Below, in pieces: positions 52,634 through 61,595 of a stretch of 64,000 nt of DNA (its first letter is position 1; every line of letters begins with the position of its first letter). Both the position numbers and the translations under genes were made by a program. The stretch is from positions 1 to 64,000 of the forward strand of contig CAYWEM010000008.1 of assembly GCA_964457225.1 (NCBI GenBank), read 5' to 3'. Origin of the DNA: CAYWEM01 sp964457225 (GTDB lineage Bacteria > Acidobacteriota > Aminicenantia > UBA2199). The notes beneath the pieces are model-generated. The model did no database searches. It was not told where the DNA came from and saw only the letters and a program-made list of their open reading frames with translations.

Positions 52634-54502
52634 TCAACTACTTTCTAATGATTCTGGATCGTCGGCCTGGCCGGGGCTCGGCAGTTGGGCCTGGACCAGG
52701 CGGCTGTAAACCCGGCCCAGGGCCATCAGTTCATCATGACTGCCCTGTTCGACCACCCGGCCCTGGTCCAGCACGATTATGCGGCGGCAGTCCTGTATGG
52801 CGGAGAGCCGATGAGCTATGATTATCACGGCCGGTTTCGGCCTGAGTTCAGCCAGGGCGGCATGAACTTGCTGTTCGGTCAGTAAGTCGAGTTCACTGGT
52901 GGCTTCGTCCAGGATCAACAGGTCCGCTTCCAGCAGCAGGGCCCGAGCCAGGGCGATGCGTTGACGTTGTCCCCCGGAGAGCCGCCGCCCCTGTTCCTGC
53001 AGGACCGTTTCGTAGCCGTCTTCCAGGTCCATGATGAAGTCGTGGGCCTGGGCCAGCCGGCAGGCTTTTTCCATTTCAGCCTGGCCGGCGTCCGGCCTGG
53101 CGAAGAGCAGGTTGTCGCGCACGCTGGCATGGAAGAGAAAGATATCCTGGCTCACCACGGCTATTTTACTGCGCCAGCTGTCGCAGTGAATTTCCCTGAG
53201 ATCGATGCCGTCAAGCAGAATTCTTCCGGACTGAGGCCGGCATAATCCGGAAATCAATTTGACCAGACTGCTTTTTCCCGCGCCTGAAGCCCCTACCATG
53301 GCGCAGACTTCACCGGCCCTGATGCTTAAATTTATGTCCCGCAGAACGAAGGAAGCCTGGTCCGGGGCGTAAGCAAAAGACACATCGCAAAAAAGCAGTT
53401 CTTTTTGCAGGCCCGGACAATCAAGCCGGCCATCGGCGCTGATCTGACCGGCACTGTCGGACAGGAAGTTTTCCAGTTCTTCCAGCACCGGGCCGCTGCG
53501 GATCAGTTGGTTGCGGAAGGTGGTCAGGGCGCTGACCGGAACCAGCAGGCGAAATGATATGACCAGGAACAGCGCCAGCTGGGGCAGTAAAACACTCTGC
53601 GGCCCGCCCAGCAGAGAGGCGCCGGCCAACATCATCAGGGACAGGGCTGTTGCCAGCATCAGGCTGAACAGGGGGCGGTTCAGACCGGCCAGCCGGTCCG
53701 AGTGGTATTCCGAGTTGTGCAGGTCCCGCAGGGCCGATTTGATTCGTTCCAGGCTCCAATCGCGCCGGGCGAAAAGCTGGATGAGCGGCATGGCGGCCAG
53801 GTGTTCCTGGACGATGCGAAACATTTTCTTGTTGAATTCCCGGGTTTGCAGGCCGGCCCGGCGCAGGTGCCGGCCCAGCAGGGGGCGGATGATCAGGGCG
53901 ATCGGGATCAGCAGGCCCGCGGCTATCAGGGTCAGCGGCCAGGACAGGAAAAAAGCCAGGCCGGCATAGGCGATCAGAATGACGCTGTTGGCGATGGCCT
54001 GGCTGAAGGCCAGGGTCAGCTGGCCGATCTGTCGACAATGGGCATTGACCAGGACCTGCAGTTCTCCCGAGGGCTTTTGCTGCAGGATTGACAGCGGCAG
54101 CCGGTGCAGGGCCTGCAGTACTTGCAACTGCAACTTGCGCTCCACTGATCTTTTAAGCCTGAGAGCCTGCAGGTTTTGCAGGTATTGCAGGCCTGAACGC
54201 AGGATGGTGATTAAAAACAGGGCGATCGCGGCCGCCTGGATCCGGGCCGGGATGGAAAGCTCCTGGACCATGGCCAGCAGGTTTCCCAGCCAGGGCAGAC
54301 CGGGAATGCCCGGGGAGTTCTTGCCGGCGCCCAGCAGAAGCAATACCACTCCCAGGCCGATGCCCTCCATGGCCACCACCATGATGGCCACCAGCACCTG
54401 GGCCGTCAGGCGGCGGTGATAACCTGCCAGGACGGTCGATAAGTATCCGCTTCCAAAAGGCCTGAAAAAAGAAGGCTGTTTGACTCTATCTGTGCTGGTC
54501 AT
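52634..54502 (-). CDS. ABC exporter, fused permease-ATPase
   Basis: 622 residues. Six membrane helices (about 30-320), then an ATPase: Walker A GASGAGKSS (about 404-412), LSGGQRQRIALARA (about 508), LLILDEATSELD (about 528-539) and switch His in IAHRLSA (about 564). It is MsbA/LanT-like without an N-terminal peptidase domain, as in lasso-type LarD exporters. ATG 54502 overlaps the upstream stop. Cargo could be a lipid-linked glycan or a peptide; context leaves both open. Confidence 0.88.
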   Translation of the reverse strand: MTSTDRVKQPSFFRPFGSGYLSTVLAGYHRRLTAQVLVAIMVVAMEGIGLGVVLLLLGAGKNSPGIPGLPWLGNLLAMVQELSIPARIQAAAIALFLITILRSGLQYLQNLQALRLKRSVERKLQLQVLQALHRLPLSILQQKPSGELQVLVNAHCRQIGQLTLAFSQAIANSVILIAYAGLAFFLSWPLTLIAAGLLIPIALIIRPLLGRHLRRAGLQTREFNKKMFRIVQEHLAAMPLIQLFARRDWSLERIKSALRDLHNSEYHSDRLAGLNRPLFSLMLATALSLMMLAGASLLGGPQSVLLPQLALFLVISFRLLVPVSALTTFRNQLIRSGPVLEELENFLSDSAGQISADGRLDCPGLQKELLFCDVSFAYAPDQASFVLRDINLSIRAGEVCAMVGASGAGKSSLVKLISGLCRPQSGRILLDGIDLREIHCDSWRSKIAVVSQDIFLFHASVRDNLLFARPDAGQAEMEKACRLAQAHDFIMDLEDGYETVLQEQGRRLSGGQRQRIALARALLLEADLLILDEATSELDLLTEQQVHAALAELRPKPAVIIIAHRLSAIQDCRRIIVLDQGRVVEQGSHDELMALGRVYSRLVQAQLPSPGQADDPESLESS

Positions 54503-55521
54503 CTGAACAGCCTGCGCATTAATTTTACTGCCGGATTGCTTTGCAGTCGCGGCCAGCGTTCCCGGGCCCGCCGCCACTGCCTGAGTACGGGTTCTCTCGT
54601 GTGTTTGAGCAGTTCCGGCACCAGGCAGAAATGAGTCCGGGCCGGCCGGGCCAGGTAGGCGGACCATTGCCGGTTGAACAGTTCAGTGGCATGAGCATAC
54701 AGCTCTTGATCGTACCGGGTCATGGCTTCCACCTGTTCGACGAGTTGCGCCGGGATGCTTTTTTGATAGGAAACCGGCTCTACTTTTTTTTTGCGGGGAC
54801 CTATTTTTCTGCCGGGCGAAGATACAGGCGGTTTAACTCCCAGAAAGTCGGCGATCAGGGTCAGGCTTTCCTGGAAACGTTCAGTAAGGCAGATTATGGC
54901 CATTTTTTCCAGCTGACGGTGCGCCCGGGCCGCGATTTCTCCGATGCTTTTGTTCTGTTCTGTCAGACTGCTTGGTAAGGGTTTCAGCAGGGTTTCCCCC
55001 CGGGCGCCGATTTCCCCGTCAGCCAGGTAGGCCCGGAGGTCAAGTTCGTTGCCCAGTTCACGGCATTGTCCGTCACTGTATTCCGCCAGCAGTTTTTCAT
55101 CGGCCAGCAGGTCGGCCAGGCCGGCATGCCAGTATCCGGCCCAGATCCGCCGGTAATCGGGAGCCAGGCGTTCCGGTTCCTGGCGATGAATTTGCTGAAA
55201 GTAGTAAAACTTTGACACGGTTTGTTCTATGGGCTGGCGCAGCATTGTTATAACCGGCAACCCGGGCCGGCTTACCAGCTTGAAAAACCCGGGTCCGAAG
55301 TGGCAGCTGTAGCAGGTATAACTCTGCAACCCGCTCAAGCTGTTTTGAGGAAGATGGCGGAATTCCCGCAGGATGAGAATCCGGCGCCGGAAGTAAAGTG
55401 AACGCAAAAACCAGCTCAGCGAACTGCCCGCGGTTTTGGGAATGTGCATGAAGTAAAGCGGAGGCGCGGACAGGGAAATGTTTTTTATCGCTTTTTGTAC
55501 GGGCTTGGCCGGCCGGGTCAC
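54499..55521 (-). CDS. Sulfotransferase (Sulfotransfer_2-like)
   Basis: 340 residues from GTG 55521, which overlaps the AGE-family stop (GTGA) and follows GGAGAG. YFMHIPKTAGSSLSWFLRSL is the phosphosulfate loop in the heparan/chondroitin 2-O-type group; VITMLRQPIEQTVSKFYYFQ is the second site. It is cytoplasmic or peripheral. It belongs to a different branch from the six in the EPS region. Confidence 0.85.
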   Translation of the reverse strand: MTRPAKPVQKAIKNISLSAPPLYFMHIPKTAGSSLSWFLRSLYFRRRILILREFRHLPQNSLSGLQSYTCYSCHFGPGFFKLVSRPGLPVITMLRQPIEQTVSKFYYFQQIHRQEPERLAPDYRRIWAGYWHAGLADLLADEKLLAEYSDGQCRELGNELDLRAYLADGEIGARGETLLKPLPSSLTEQNKSIGEIAARAHRQLEKMAIICLTERFQESLTLIADFLGVKPPVSSPGRKIGPRKKKVEPVSYQKSIPAQLVEQVEAMTRYDQELYAHATELFNRQWSAYLARPARTHFCLVPELLKHTREPVLRQWRRARERWPRLQSNPAVKLMRRLFR

Positions 55522-56870
55522 TTTTTTCTCTCCATGGAGACTAAACCAGCCTGGACGTAGTAACACATCTGCAGGGTGTGATAGGCCGCTTTCCAGTCTC
55601 CGCCCTTGTTGGGGTCCAAGACCGTGCAGTCGCGGTGAAGCGAAGTGACCCATTCACCGTATTCAGAGTCGTGGAATTGGGCGAAACTGAAATCCGTCAG
55701 CCGCTGGAACTCATTCCAGTACTTCTGCTCACCGCTGAGGATGTAGAAGCTCAGCAGGGCCTGCAATCCTTCACACTGGTGCCACCAGGATTTCTTCCCG
55801 GCCGCCGGCCGGCCGCCGCGAAAAAGGGAATGGTAGTAGCCGCCATGGCGCTTGTCCCAGCCTTTCTCCAGGCAGAAATCCAGCAGTCGCCGCACGAATT
55901 CGAAATGTTCCCGGCTGTCGCTCAGGCGGTCCAGTTCAAGCAGCAGCCAGGCGGCCTTGAAGCAATGGCCGAGTAAAAGCTGATCCCGGGTGGGCCAGGG
56001 CAGGTATTGCCAGTCGCGGGAAAACCTTTCCAGCAGACTGCCGTCCGGCCGGTGCACGAAGCGGGAGCTGATCATTTGCCCCAGTTCCCGGGCGCGCCGC
56101 AGGTGCAGTTCCAGGCCGCTGCATTCAAACAGGGTCATCAGGGCGATCAGCACGTCCAGGTGAATGCAGATGGTCTTGTCGCTTGAACTGACCTGCCAGT
56201 CGGGCTGACAGCGCTCATAGTATCCCTGGTGGCGGCTGTCCAGGAGTTGATGCTCCAGCAGGTCGAAGGTCCGTAAAGCGTAGTCCAGGGCCCTGGGCTC
56301 GCCGGTGTGTTTATGGCATTCGGCCAGTCCCAGCAGGACGTAGGCCTGGGTGAAACTGTCCTTGTCGGCGCAGTATGCCCGGCCTTCGCGGTCCACGCTT
56401 TCGCGCCAGCCTGAGTGTTCCCGGTCCCAGCAATGGTCGATCAGGAAATCGAGGGCCTGCCCGGCCAGCTCCAGGCATTCCCGGTCGTTGTCCAGCCGAA
56501 AGCCCAGGGAAAAACCATAAAGCATCCGGGCCTGCATGGCTGAAGTTTTCAGGCTGTCGTCGTAAACCCGGCCCCGGCGGTCCAAATGGGTGATGAATCC
56601 GCCGTGAAGTTTGTCCGGAGCGTGCTTTTTCCAGAAGACCAGCAGATCATTACTGAAGTGTCGTTCAAAAAAGGCGGCGCTGGTTTCGATTGATTTGTCC
56701 CTACCGGCCAGGTTCAGCCCGGAAGAGCGGACCCTGGTTCTTATTTTTTCATGAAGCGGATAAGCGAAACCATAGCATTTCCAGAGAGCCAGCACCAGGC
56801 TGGTCGGCATCAACTGCTTTTCTCCGGTTCTCAAAAGGACTTCAGCGAATTTCCTGCTCAGGGGTATCAA
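55518..56870 (-). CDS. AGE-family sugar epimerase/isomerase
   Basis: 450 residues, alpha/alpha barrel of the N-acylglucosamine 2-epimerase family, which also includes cellobiose 2-epimerases and mannose isomerases. HGGFITHLDRRGRVYDDSLK, SAMQARMLYGFSLGFR and GGDWKAAYHTLQMCYY carry the usual catalytic histidines. The N-terminal 70 residues extend beyond most family members. TTG 56870 overlaps the upstream stop (TTGA). Substrate cannot be inferred. Confidence 0.85.
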   Translation of the reverse strand: MIPLSRKFAEVLLRTGEKQLMPTSLVLALWKCYGFAYPLHEKIRTRVRSSGLNLAGRDKSIETSAAFFERHFSNDLLVFWKKHAPDKLHGGFITHLDRRGRVYDDSLKTSAMQARMLYGFSLGFRLDNDRECLELAGQALDFLIDHCWDREHSGWRESVDREGRAYCADKDSFTQAYVLLGLAECHKHTGEPRALDYALRTFDLLEHQLLDSRHQGYYERCQPDWQVSSSDKTICIHLDVLIALMTLFECSGLELHLRRARELGQMISSRFVHRPDGSLLERFSRDWQYLPWPTRDQLLLGHCFKAAWLLLELDRLSDSREHFEFVRRLLDFCLEKGWDKRHGGYYHSLFRGGRPAAGKKSWWHQCEGLQALLSFYILSGEQKYWNEFQRLTDFSFAQFHDSEYGEWVTSLHRDCTVLDPNKGGDWKAAYHTLQMCYYVQAGLVSMERKK

Positions 56871-57583
56871 TTCTTCTTGTTCTCCAACTCAGGGGATCTG
56901 CTTCTGCGTCGTAAGCTTTCGAGCAGAATGCGGGCGTACTGGGCGCCTACTTCTTCGGCCTGTTTCATCATGTTGGTTTCGTGAATGCGCCGCCGCATGA
57001 CCACCTGGTCCAGCAGGCCGATGCTCAGGCCCATGTCCCGGGCCCGGGCGTACCAGTCAATGAATTCACCGACTTTCAGGCCGGCGGCGAAAAAGCCCAC
57101 TTTTCTGAAAACGGCTTTACTGACCAGCATGGTGCCGACGTGCAGTCCTTTGAATAGAACCCGTTCATGCCGGCATTCCGCTTCATCCGGCTGGTTCGGT
57201 TCCGCGGCATTGATTTGTTCGACAGCGCCGAAAACCAGGTCGTAGCGGTTGTCATTTGCCAGCAGGTCCATTTGTTTTTCCAGCTTGTCGGGCAGCCAGG
57301 TGTCATCGGCATCCAGAAAGGCCAGGTAGTCTCCGGAGGCCTCGCTGACACCGAGGTTGCGCGCGGCTGCGGCCCCGGAATTCTCCTGTTTTATACAGCG
57401 CACCGGGGGAGCGAATCGGGCGGCGATTTCAGCTCCGGCGTCCGTGGAACCATCGTCAATGACCAGAATTTCAGCGACCGGCAGGGTTTGCGCCAGGATG
57501 CTCCGTAATGCTTCGGCCAGGTACTTTTCTCCGTTGTAGACCGGGACTATGACGCTGATTGTTCCCCGGGACTGTCTGGCCAC
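56867..57583 (-). CDS. Family 2 glycosyltransferase
   Basis: 238 residues. VIVPVYNGEKYLAEALRSIL, VIDDGSTD, AAARNLGV and FLDADDTW are the GT-A core. GTG start, four bases after the PqqD gene stop. It is closely similar in its N-terminal half to the next two GT2 genes upstream (58119 and 58793), with the PqqD gene between. Confidence 0.92.
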   Translation of the reverse strand: MARQSRGTISVIVPVYNGEKYLAEALRSILAQTLPVAEILVIDDGSTDAGAEIAARFAPPVRCIKQENSGAAAARNLGVSEASGDYLAFLDADDTWLPDKLEKQMDLLANDNRYDLVFGAVEQINAAEPNQPDEAECRHERVLFKGLHVGTMLVSKAVFRKVGFFAAGLKVGEFIDWYARARDMGLSIGLLDQVVMRRRIHETNMMKQAEEVGAQYARILLESLRRRSRSPELENKKN

Positions 57584-57586
57584 TTC

Positions 57587-58003
57587 TCAGTTATCCCGGC
57601 GTATCGGCCAGCCCTGTTCATCCGTGTCATGAATCGGGTCGAGCAACAGCAGGTCCTGCATATCGGTGAACTTGTTCAATTCGGGCGGAGAATAGTTTTC
57701 AGGCCAGGACAACTCCGGATTCAGCTCTGTTTTTTCTGTTTGATCAATGATTTTGATCAGGTTTTCCCTGAGCAGCAGCTCAAGGAAGGAGTTAAACTGC
57801 TCCAGGCATTGTTTTTCTTCCGGGTAACGCCGGCGGAGTTCGGTGCTTATTTCTTCCGCCCCGGCCCCTTCTTTCAGGTTTTCCCAGAGGCAGGAGCCGA
57901 TGCCGGCGGTACTGAAGTAAGCACCGCTGACAAAATCGATGATGATGGTTTCACCGTCAATCGTCTCACTGCTGACCTGGGGACTGTTGATTCGATAAAA
58001 CAT
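57587..58003 (-). CDS. PqqD-like protein with conserved-looking C-terminal tail
   Basis: 138 residues. Residues 1-90 match PqqD/RRE-type winged-helix peptide-binding domains (GETIIIDFVSGAYFSTAGIG, SCLWENLKEGAG, ISTELRRRYP, LLLRENLI). PqqD/RRE domains bind RiPP precursor peptides and hand them to the modifying enzyme. The last 48 residues form a separate tail ending with MQDLLLLDPIHDTDEQGWPI. ATG 58003 has AGGAG 7 bases upstream; a farther ATG at 58024 would overlap the box. It sits among glycosyltransferases, with no obvious precursor gene adjacent. Confidence 0.85.
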   Translation of the reverse strand: MFYRINSPQVSSETIDGETIIIDFVSGAYFSTAGIGSCLWENLKEGAGAEEISTELRRRYPEEKQCLEQFNSFLELLLRENLIKIIDQTEKTELNPELSWPENYSPPELNKFTDMQDLLLLDPIHDTDEQGWPIRRDN

Positions 58004-58118
58004 TTTTGTCTCCTGAGAGAGCATGGGCTCTTATAATCAAATACCTGTTTGGCATTAATACTACCAAAAAGAACATTCATTTGTAAACCTGAGAACGGAT
58101 CAAAAACGGCCCTTTATT

Positions 58119-58796
58119 TCATTTTTCAGGTCTTTTCAGTACGCCGCGCAGGCCGCGCAGCAGGTCCCGGGGACTGCCTTGCCGGCCCAGGTTGGCGTCG
58201 TGAAATCTTTTCTGCACCAGTACTTGCGGGGCAACCAGTTCCGTCGTCCCCCGGGCGCGGGCCCGGAAAAACCATTCCGCATCTTCTCCGGTGCGGAAAA
58301 TCGGGTTGAAAGGGCCGATGCTCAGCCAGGCCCGCCTGGTAAGCAGCAGGCCGCTGGGCAGGACGCAGACCGGGTTGGCCTGGTAGTATTCGCGCTTGAA
58401 GGCCGGGGGCCAATCTGTTCCCGGAGCCAGCAGCGGGGCGAAATGACAGAGCACAACGGCTTCGGCCAGGTCGGCCAGCAGGTCCAGTTGGCGGGCCAGT
58501 TTTTCCGCATGCCAGATGTCGTCGGCATCGAGAAAGGCCAGCACATCTCCGGAGGCCAGCTCGACACCCTTGTTGCGGGCCGCGGCCGGTCCCTGGTTTT
58601 CCTGCCGCACCCGGCTTATGCCGGGCTGGAACCTGCCGGCGATTTCCCCGCTGCGGTCGGTGGATCCGTCATCGATGACCAGGATTTCATCGGCCGGCCT
58701 GGTTTGATTGAGTACACTGTTGATCGCTTCGGCCAGGTATTTTTCTCCGTTGAAAACCGGGATGATGACGCTGGTTTTCCTGTTGAGTTGATTCAT
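58119..58796 (-). CDS. Family 2 glycosyltransferase
   Basis: 225 residues. VIIPVFNGEKYLAEAINSVL, VIDDGSTDRSGE, GPAAARNKGV and FLDADDIW form the donor-site core. ATG overlaps the upstream stop. A likely duplicate of the GT2 genes on either side. Donor and acceptor unknown. Confidence 0.92.
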   Translation of the reverse strand: MNQLNRKTSVIIPVFNGEKYLAEAINSVLNQTRPADEILVIDDGSTDRSGEIAGRFQPGISRVRQENQGPAAARNKGVELASGDVLAFLDADDIWHAEKLARQLDLLADLAEAVVLCHFAPLLAPGTDWPPAFKREYYQANPVCVLPSGLLLTRRAWLSIGPFNPIFRTGEDAEWFFRARARGTTELVAPQVLVQKRFHDANLGRQGSPRDLLRGLRGVLKRPEK

Positions 58797-59494
58797 CCGG
58801 AATTTCCTCCCTTTTTCAGGTCCCGCCTGCGCTCGAGCGAGAGTTTGAGAGCCCGGGCCAGGCCCTGCTGAACCGCGGCTTTGTCCCTGGTCAGGCCGGC
58901 CTGGTGCAGTCGATAGTACAGGGTGACTTCCTCCAGGTACCTGACGGCCAGGCCGCTTTCACGCAGTCGCAGGTACCAGTCCAGGTCCTCTCCCTGGGGC
59001 AGGGACTCGTTGAAAAAACCGATGAGCTCGAAAACCCGGCGGTGATAAAGCGTGCCGCCCACCAGCATGGGCAGGGACCATGGCTCGGAGAACCAGGGCT
59101 GATCGGTTTTTCCGTCCTGGGGGTTGCAACAGAAACCCTGCACTTTGCCGATAACCCCGCTGAGGCCGGGATCTGATGCCAGGGACCTGAGCCGAAGTTC
59201 AAGAGATGACTCCGGCCAGAGGTCGTCCGCGTCCAGAAAGGCCAGCATTTCCCCCCGGGCTTCCCTGATGCCGCGGTTGCGCGCGGCCGCCGGTCCGGCA
59301 TTCTTCTGGAAAAAGTAGCGCAATTCGGAATCGGATTTGCTCGCAATTTCCGAGGTGTTGTCTTTTGAACCATCGTCAACAACCAGAATTTCCAGTCGGC
59401 TGAAGTGCTGGCGGCGGATGCTGGCCAGGGCCTCAGCCAGGAACTGCCCGGCATTGAAAGCCGGAATGACAACGCTGACCAGGGGGGCTTTCAT
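58793..59494 (-). CDS. Family 2 glycosyltransferase
   Basis: 233 residues. VVIPAFNAGQFLAEALASIR, VVDDGSKDNTSE, GPAAARNRGIREA and FLDADDLW are the GT-A core. The C-terminal EDLDWYLRLRESGL is the usual ED motif. Immediately follows the GH130-like gene without a gap. Confidence 0.92.
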   Translation of the reverse strand: MKAPLVSVVIPAFNAGQFLAEALASIRRQHFSRLEILVVDDGSKDNTSEIASKSDSELRYFFQKNAGPAAARNRGIREARGEMLAFLDADDLWPESSLELRLRSLASDPGLSGVIGKVQGFCCNPQDGKTDQPWFSEPWSLPMLVGGTLYHRRVFELIGFFNESLPQGEDLDWYLRLRESGLAVRYLEEVTLYYRLHQAGLTRDKAAVQQGLARALKLSLERRRDLKKGGNSG

Positions 59495-60553
59495 CTATTT
59501 AAACTCCAGGCGGATATGGCGCAGGCAGCAGCATTCATCGTGGCGGCCGTAAGAAACCAGCCAGCTCCCGTCCGCCTGGAGTACAGCTCCGCCGGGGTAA
59601 ACCACGTTTTTCTCCAGGGGGTGGATTTGCGGTTTCAGTTTTCTGGTAGCTTCGTTTTCCGGCCGCAGAACCGGCTCGGGGCTGATCATGACCGGGCGGA
59701 AAGGGGGAACGGCCTCAAAAGCGTAAAAACCGGCGTAATAATTCCGCTGAGCCAAAGGGCGGCGCAGGCGCCTTTCAATCCCGGCCAGGTAACGGGGCAG
59801 CCTGCGGTTCGGCCCAAGCGGCCAGTAACGCAGTAAGCGGTGCCAGCGGCTGGCCGGCCGGCTGGAGTGGAAAAACGAGATGTAGAACCGGTCATGCCTG
59901 GCCGGGGGCGTGCCGCCGCAGGGGATGCCGAAAAGATCGGCATAGGCGGCAACGTTCCATTCCCGGCGATATGCTTCCCGGCATATGACTTCCCGGTCTC
60001 CGTCCAGGTCCAGGCGCAGAATGGTATGGGGCGCGATGCGGTAAACCGCCAGCAGTTCTCCTTCGTGTTCAAAAAGCATCCAGTTCTTTTCAATCTCCTG
60101 GCGTGCGCCCTGGAGCCGCAGGGGCCGGGCCGCTGATTTCGCCGTCAGTTTATCCGCATCGAGCTCGACCAGGTATATCTGGTTGGGCCTGGTCTGGTAG
60201 TTGTTGTTGAAATGAACGAAAAGACGCTGACCGAAGATCAGGAAGCGGGGATCGTAATGCCGTGGGCCGGCGCCCTCAACCTGGTCGGACAGGGGCAGCA
60301 CCGAAGAGGGCACAATCCTGAGCTGTTCATCCAGCCGGCAAACAGCCATGCGCCGGGCGGCACTTGCTCCCCGGCCGAAATCCACCCGGTAGGTCATTAT
60401 CAGATTCTGCTGAAAAAGAACCAGGGCCGGGTTGAAGATCCGCAGATTGAGCGGAGGTCCCTCCGGGCTCCATGCGGCGGGGAGCAGTCGGCGGCTGTCC
60501 AGGACAAGCGCTTCGCCCAGGGTGACGCCGGCGCTTAACATGGTTTCCGTCAT
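59495..60553 (-). CDS. GH130-like five-bladed propeller protein
   Basis: 352 residues. NPALVLFQQNLIMTYRVDFG, EKNWMLFEHEGELLAVYRI, GGTPPARHDRFYISFFHSS and VVYPGGAVLQADGSWLVSYG follow the order of GH130 mannoside phosphorylase/mannosidase-like propellers. No signal peptide is seen, so it is probably cytosolic. Several such proteins in glycan clusters have other activities or none shown. ATG 60553 or 60541. Confidence 0.65.
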   Translation of the reverse strand: MTETMLSAGVTLGEALVLDSRRLLPAAWSPEGPPLNLRIFNPALVLFQQNLIMTYRVDFGRGASAARRMAVCRLDEQLRIVPSSVLPLSDQVEGAGPRHYDPRFLIFGQRLFVHFNNNYQTRPNQIYLVELDADKLTAKSAARPLRLQGARQEIEKNWMLFEHEGELLAVYRIAPHTILRLDLDGDREVICREAYRREWNVAAYADLFGIPCGGTPPARHDRFYISFFHSSRPASRWHRLLRYWPLGPNRRLPRYLAGIERRLRRPLAQRNYYAGFYAFEAVPPFRPVMISPEPVLRPENEATRKLKPQIHPLEKNVVYPGGAVLQADGSWLVSYGRHDECCCLRHIRLEFK

Positions 60554-60559
60554 GGCTGA

Positions 60560-61420
60560 TCAATCTGCCAGCCAACGGCTCAAATCCCGGCCTATCAGGT
60601 CCTGAAGCCGCAGAATGTCTTCTCGCTGGGGTTTGGTCAGTTCAACTCGAATCGCCGGGTCCAGGGGCGGAAGCCGGGTATGGTTTTTTTTCATGACGAA
60701 CTTTTTTATTGCCCGGCGGGCCGGCTTGGGCATCAGGAACCTGATATTCCTCGTCCGGGTTAAAAAATCGACAAAAGCCTTGTTAAAAAGCATGCTACGG
60801 ACAGCCAGACCGCGGTTGAAGTTTTTGAACTGATCCGGTCTGAAAGAATCATCCACTTCCAGGAAGGCGTAAATCTCCGCCATGAAGCGGGCCGGATCGG
60901 CTAAAAGATCTTCAAACAGGCAGATGTGGATTTGCTGTTTTTGAAAATGCTGCAGCCAATCCCGCAGTCGATACAGGTACCATCCGGCCGGGCTTTGATT
61001 CCGGGCGAGATAATCCCGGAGGAAATCCCGGCTCATTTCCATTCCCAGCCTCTGCCTGTGGGCGAATTCAGAGTATTCCCTTTCCACGGGCTGGCGCAGA
61101 ATGCAGATGAACCTGGCGTCCGGCAGGTAGTGCTTGATTCGAATGCGGGCCCGCTCTTCAAAGCTGGATGGGGATGATTCACCTCGCAGCTTGGCGGCTG
61201 GCAGTTCGGCGAACAGGGCCTGGTATTCGGCCAGGGTTTTCGCCCGCCAGGGCCGGTCGCCCGGGCTGCAGCGCGGCTCCTGCTCATGTTCTCCCATGGC
61301 GAAGAAATTGGGCTCTTTGATCCGGCACATGGCGATTTGCGGATGCTGTTTCAGATAATGATGCACTGAAGTGGTGCCTGACTTGGCGACTCCGATAAGC
61401 AGGAAATCAGGCATGTCCAT
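60560..61420 (-). CDS. Sulfotransferase
   Basis: 286 residues. MPDFLLIGVAKSGTTSVHHY is the phosphosulfate loop, KEPNFFAM follows, and FICILRQPVEREYSEFAHRQ holds the second site. It is close in pattern to the proteins at 18986 and 30873. The start may be ATG 61420 or ATG 61414. A 175-base gap precedes it. Confidence 0.9.
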   Translation of the reverse strand: MDMPDFLLIGVAKSGTTSVHHYLKQHPQIAMCRIKEPNFFAMGEHEQEPRCSPGDRPWRAKTLAEYQALFAELPAAKLRGESSPSSFEERARIRIKHYLPDARFICILRQPVEREYSEFAHRQRLGMEMSRDFLRDYLARNQSPAGWYLYRLRDWLQHFQKQQIHICLFEDLLADPARFMAEIYAFLEVDDSFRPDQFKNFNRGLAVRSMLFNKAFVDFLTRTRNIRFLMPKPARRAIKKFVMKKNHTRLPPLDPAIRVELTKPQREDILRLQDLIGRDLSRWLAD

Positions 61421-61595
61421 TTCGGTTCTCCAGGATTCCCGCCGGCGGGAAAAATCGATTCTCCCGACTCCGGGAAAGTGTGTTCTGGAAGTCAGCCCGC
61501 CGGGTTGAAATTTTTTGAACGGCGAATGTGTTTGCCATCAAGTCAAGAATAGTTTGGCACGCCGGTGTCTGTCAAGGCTGTGGCATTCATCAGGC

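Noticed and set aside
54503..54667. N-terminal extension of the ABC transporter
   Set aside because: It is an alternative frame of the sulfotransferase; ATG 54502 overlaps the upstream stop in the usual way.
57874..58080. 68-residue minus-strand frame over the PqqD start, considered as a precursor peptide
   Set aside because: Most of it is the PqqD gene read in another frame; no leader/core pattern is seen.
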